DNA from: Pseudomonadaceae bacterium UBA836
GTDB taxonomy: Bacteria > Pseudomonadota > Gammaproteobacteria > Pseudomonadales > Pseudomonadaceae
Assembly (NCBI GenBank): GCA_002296055.1
Contig: DBHE01000022.1
Coordinates: 1-9,013, forward strand
Direction: 5' to 3'
DNA length: 9,013 nt
How positions within the stretch are numbered: the stretch's first letter is position 1; every line of letters starts with the position of its first letter. The translations under genes and the position numbers were made by a program. This document shows, piece after piece, positions 6,575-9,013 of the stretch. Under the pieces are notes generated by a model. The model saw only the letters and a program-made list of their open reading frames with translations, had not been told where the DNA came from and made no database searches.

Positions 6575-8041
6575 TCAGTCGATACCCAGTTCAGCCCAGA
6601 TCGCATCCACGCGCTGACGCACGGCCGCGTCCTGCTCAATGGCAACGCCCCATTCCCGACTGGTTTCGCCCGGCCACTTGTTGGTGGCATCCAGCCCCAT
6701 CTTGCTGCCCAGCCCGGAGACGGGCGAGGCAAAGTCGAGGTAGTCGATCGGGGTGTTGTCGATCATCACGGTGTCACGCTTGGGGTCCATGCGGGTGGTG
6801 ATGGCCCAGATGATATCGTGCCAGTCGCGGATGTTGATGTCCTCGTCCACCACGATCACATACTTGGTGTACATGAACTGGCGCAAAAAGCTCCAGACCC
6901 CCAGCATCACGCGTTTGGCGTGGCCCGGGTACTGCTTTTTCATCGACACTACCGCCATGCGGTAGGAGCAGCCTTCAGGTGGCAGGTAGAAATCGGTAAT
7001 CTCGGGAAACTGCTTCTGCAGCAGCGGCACAAAGACTTCGTTCAGCGCCACACCCAGCACCGCAGGCTCATCCGGCGGGCGGCCGGTGTAGGTGCTGTGG
7101 TAAATCGGCTTCTCGCGTTGAGTGATGCGTTCGATGGTAAAGACCGGGAAGCGATCAACCTCGTTGTAGTAGCCGGTGTGGTCGCCAAACGGGCCCTCCT
7201 CGGCCATCTCGCCTGGGTGGATAACGCCCTCGAGCACGATCTCGGCGCTGGCCGGCACCTGCAGGTCCGAGCCGCGACATTTGACCAGCTCGGTGCGCTG
7301 GCCGCGCAGCAGGCCAGCAAAGGCGTATTCGGACAGGCTGTCGGGTACCGGTGTTACCGCGCCGAGAATGGTCGCAGGGTCTGCGCCCAGTACCACCGCG
7401 ACGGGGAAGGGCTCACCGGGGTGCTTTTCCTGCCACTCACGGAAGTCCAGAGCGCCGCCGCGGTGACTTAGCCAGCGCATGATGACCTTGTTGCGGCCGA
7501 TCACCTGCTGGCGATAGATGCCGAGGTTCTGCCGCTCCTTGTGCGGGCCACGGGTGACCACCAGCCCCCAGGTAATCAGCGGGCCGGCGTCGCCGGGCCA
7601 GCAGGTCTGTACCGGGATGCGGCCCAGATCGACATCGTCACCTTCAAATACCTGCGCCTGGCAGGGGGCGTCGCGCAGGACCTTGGGCGCCATGTTGATG
7701 ACTTTTTTGAAGATTGGCAGCTTGCTCCAGGCATCCTTCAGACCCTTCGGCGGGTCGGGCTCCTTGAGAAAGGCCAGCAGTTTGCCGATCTCGCGCAGTT
7801 CGCTGATGCTCTCGGCGCCCATGCCCATGGCCACGCGCTCGGGGGTGCCGAACAGGTTGCCGAGCACAGGCATGTCAGAGCCGGTGGGGTTTTCGAAGAG
7901 CAGGGCGGGGCCACCCTTGCGCAGGGTGCGGTCGCAAATCTCGGTCATCTCCAGCACGGGAGAGACGGGCGTCTGGATGCGCTTGAGTTCGCCGCGCTGT
8001 TCCAGGCCCTTGATGAAATCGCGTAGATCGGAGTATTGCAT
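6575..8041 (-). CDS. ubiD: 4-hydroxy-3-polyprenylbenzoate decarboxylase
   Basis: Prenylated-FMN-dependent decarboxylase of ubiquinone biosynthesis (EC 4.1.1.98), which removes the carboxyl group from 3-octaprenyl- or nonaprenyl-4-hydroxybenzoate. The 488 residues are full length. Aligned on the E. coli enzyme with an offset of three, the key residues are present: Asn172 and Glu238 (metal ligands, Asn175 and Glu241 in E. coli), IYR at 175-177 and the RWLSHRGG loop at 189-196 (cofactor binding), and Asp287 in [11 protein letters not shown] (proton donor, Asp290 in E. coli). The start [10 protein letters not shown] is typical. No strong Shine-Dalgarno precedes ATG 8041; the leader is made of repeat sequence from 8045 upwards, with only GAAG nearby. 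UbiX, which makes the cofactor, is not in the window. It is followed without a gap by the reductase gene. Confidence 0.98.
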   Translation of the reverse strand: MQYSDLRDFIKGLEQRGELKRIQTPVSPVLEMTEICDRTLRKGGPALLFENPTGSDMPVLGNLFGTPERVAMGMGAESISELREIGKLLAFLKEPDPPKGLKDAWSKLPIFKKVINMAPKVLRDAPCQAQVFEGDDVDLGRIPVQTCWPGDAGPLITWGLVVTRGPHKERQNLGIYRQQVIGRNKVIMRWLSHRGGALDFREWQEKHPGEPFPVAVVLGADPATILGAVTPVPDSLSEYAFAGLLRGQRTELVKCRGSDLQVPASAEIVLEGVIHPGEMAEEGPFGDHTGYYNEVDRFPVFTIERITQREKPIYHSTYTGRPPDEPAVLGVALNEVFVPLLQKQFPEITDFYLPPEGCSYRMAVVSMKKQYPGHAKRVMLGVWSFLRQFMYTKYVIVVDEDINIRDWHDIIWAITTRMDPKRDTVMIDNTPIDYLDFASPVSGLGSKMGLDATNKWPGETSREWGVAIEQDAAVRQRVDAIWAELGID

Positions 8042-8044
8042 CGA

Positions 8045-8076
8045 GCTTCAAGCCTCAAGCTGCAAGCGGCAAGCTG
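8045..8076. repeat. Heptamer array, left arm of an inverted repeat
   Basis: Read on the plus strand this is GCTT followed by four tandem 7-mers, CAAGCCT, CAAGCTG, CAAGCGG and CAAGCTG (8049-8076), each sharing CAAGC. It is the inverted counterpart of the array at 8169-8196. It begins 3 bp upstream of the ubiD start codon, so it forms the ubiD leader. From memory, CAAGCTG/CAAGCTT-type arrays recur between genes in pseudomonads; I cannot check copy number here. Confidence 0.85.
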
Positions 8077-8081
8077 GATGA

Positions 8082-8093
8082 GGCATGCATGCC
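8082..8093. repeat. Perfect 12-bp palindrome between the heptamer arms
   Basis: GGCATGCATGCC reads the same on both strands. It lies in the 92-bp spacer, 5 bp from the left heptamer arm. It could be an operator half-site pair or part of the repeat element; nothing else in the window matches it as far as I can see. Confidence 0.5.
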
Positions 8094-8114
8094 ACTTGGG
8101 AGTTTGATCCGCCC

Positions 8115-8145
8115 GCCGGGCTGGCAGCGGGGCGGCAGGCCCGGC
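8115..8145. other. GC-rich stem-loop in the rho-ubiD spacer
   Basis: GCCGGGC at 8115-8121 and GCCCGGC at 8139-8145 are perfect complements (7-bp stem, 17-nt loop), nested inside the larger heptamer inverted repeat. No run of T follows on either strand, so it does not fit a standard intrinsic terminator. It may stabilise or end the rho transcript together with the outer stem. Confidence 0.45.
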
Positions 8146-8168
8146 GCTCGGCAGCAAGCCCGCGCGGA

Positions 8169-8196
8169 CAGCTTGCCGCTTGAGGCTTGCAGCTTG
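8169..8196. repeat. Heptamer array, right arm of an inverted repeat
   Basis: Four tandem 7-mers, CAGCTTG, CCGCTTG, AGGCTTG and CAGCTTG, each ending in GCTTG. The first two (14 bp, 8169-8182) are perfectly complementary to 8063-8076 of the left arm. The next two match the left arm's units in swapped order, so 24 of 28 positions still pair. It ends 10 bp downstream of the rho stop codon. In RNA the two arms would form a long stem enclosing 92 nt. Confidence 0.85.
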
Positions 8197-8206
8197 TGGC
8201 CGGGTT

Positions 8207-9013
8207 TTAGTTCTTGCTGCGCTTCATCGACTGGAAGAATTCGTCGTTGGTCTTGGTGTCTTTCAGGCGATCAAGCAGGAATTCGATGGCAGCGATCTCG
8301 TCCATCGAGTGCAGGATCTTGCGCAGAATCCACATGCGTTGCAGCTCGTCTTCGCTGGTCAGCAGTTCTTCGCGGCGAGTACCGGAGCGGTTGATGTTGA
8401 TCGCCGGGAAGGTGCGTTTCTCGGCAATCTTGCGATCCAGGTGGATCTCCATGTTGCCGGTGCCCTTGAATTCTTCGTAGATCACCTCGTCCATCTTCGA
8501 ACCGGTGTCGACCAGTGCGGTGGCGATGATGGTCAGGCTGCCGCCTTCTTCGATGTTACGCGCGGCGCCGAAGAAGCGCTTGGGCTTCTCCAGGGCGTGG
8601 GCGTCAACACCACCGGTCAGCACCTTACCGGAGCTTGGGATCACGGTGTTGTAGGCACGGGCCAGACGAGTGATGGAGTCGAGCAGAATGATCACGTCTT
8701 TCTTGTGCTCAACCAGGCGCTTGGCCTTCTCGATCACCATTTCAGCCACTTGTACGTGGCGCGCCGGCGGCTCGTCGAAGGTCGAGGCAACCACTTCGCC
8801 GCGCACGGTGCGCTGCATCTCGGTGACTTCTTCCGGGCGCTCGTCGATCAGCAGAACGATCAGGTGGCACTCGGGGTTGTTACGGGCGATGTTCGAGGCG
8901 ATGTTCTGCAGCATCAGCGTCTTACCGGCCTTGGGCGGTGCAACCAGCAGGCCGCGCTGGCCTTTGCCGATCGGCGCGCACAGGTCGATGATGCGGGCCA
9001 TCAGGTCTTCGGT
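8207..9013 (-). CDS. rho: Transcription termination factor Rho (N-terminal part missing)
   Basis: Hexameric RNA-dependent ATPase/helicase that ends transcription at Rho-dependent sites. The window holds the last 268 residues plus the stop; the frame is open to the edge (T-E-D-L before the first internal Met). About 150 N-terminal residues, including the RNA-binding cold-shock-like domain, lie outside, judged against a usual length of about 419. Visible landmarks are the Walker A motif APPKAGKT (codons 8942-8919), [15 protein letters not shown] with its catalytic Glu region, Walker [17 protein letters not shown], the Q loop [11 protein letters not shown], the R loop [18 protein letters not shown], and [11 protein letters not shown] with the arginine finger. 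The C-terminus [10 protein letters not shown] is normal. It lies upstream of ubiD on the same strand with 165 bp of repeat-bearing DNA between them. Confidence 0.99.
   Translation of the reverse strand, partial: TEDLMARIIDLCAPIGKGQRGLLVAPPKAGKTLMLQNIASNIARNNPECHLIVLLIDERPEEVTEMQRTVRGEVVASTFDEPPARHVQVAEMVIEKAKRLVEHKKDVIILLDSITRLARAYNTVIPSSGKVLTGGVDAHALEKPKRFFGAARNIEEGGSLTIIATALVDTGSKMDEVIYEEFKGTGNMEIHLDRKIAEKRTFPAININRSGTRREELLTSEDELQRMWILRKILHSMDEIAAIEFLLDRLKDTKTNDEFFQSMKRSKN

Noticed and set aside
6335..7471. Long plus-strand open frame of 378 codons opposite ubiD and the reductase gene
   Set aside because: It lies wholly antisense to two well-conserved genes, has a low-complexity composition rich in His, Ala, Val and Gly, and matches no family I know. 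Such frames are expected opposite GC-rich genes.
8045..8196. CRISPR-like array
   Set aside because: The units are 7-mers in tandem without spacers and in opposite orientation across one gap, with no cas genes, so it is not a CRISPR.
8045..8196. Standard intrinsic terminator of rho
   Set aside because: The long stem could influence rho mRNA ends, but the outer stem encloses 92 nt and no U tract follows it, so the classical model does not fit.

Overview
This window is an ordinary, GC-rich stretch of core chromosome from a pseudomonad (Pseudomonadaceae). The evidence is the order algR-hemC-hemD-hemX-hemY, the close match of the AlgR, HemC, UbiD and Rho proteins to what I recall of Pseudomonas aeruginosa, and the pairing of ubiD with a ferredoxin-domain flavin reductase. 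I cannot fix the genus or species. From memory of P. aeruginosa, the hem block and the rho-ubiD block are separated there by other genes (such as dsbH, algQ, hemB, ppk, ppx and trxA), so their direct contact here suggests a different lineage or a rearranged locus.

Left half, plus strand (1-4797): the 3' part of algR, a LytTR-type response regulator, is followed after 78 bp by a tightly packed run of hemC, hemD, hemX and hemY. The three hem junctions overlap by 4, 4 and 8 bp, which indicates one transcript with translational coupling. HemC and HemD are consecutive enzymes that turn porphobilinogen into uroporphyrinogen III, the common precursor of haem, sirohaem and cobalamin. HemX and HemY are membrane-anchored proteins of unsettled role that travel with them.

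Right half, minus strand (4807-9013): reading right to left, the C-terminal two thirds of rho is followed by a 165-bp gap holding an unusual inverted pair of heptamer arrays. Then come ubiD and, immediately abutting it, a [2Fe-2S]/flavin/NAD(P)H reductase gene. After a further 94 bp comes a small secreted solute-binding protein gene. A near-consensus sigma-70 promoter overlaps the reductase stop codon and should drive that last gene on its own. The two halves converge with only 9 bp between the hemY and solute-binding protein stop codons, and no U-tailed terminator is visible there.

I found no sign of a new defence, mobile or biosynthetic system. The parts most worth a second look are the heptamer-repeat structure between rho and ubiD, which runs to within 3 bp of the ubiD start codon, the CTGACA-17-TATACT promoter, and the reductase that lacks the usual flavin-binding arginine.
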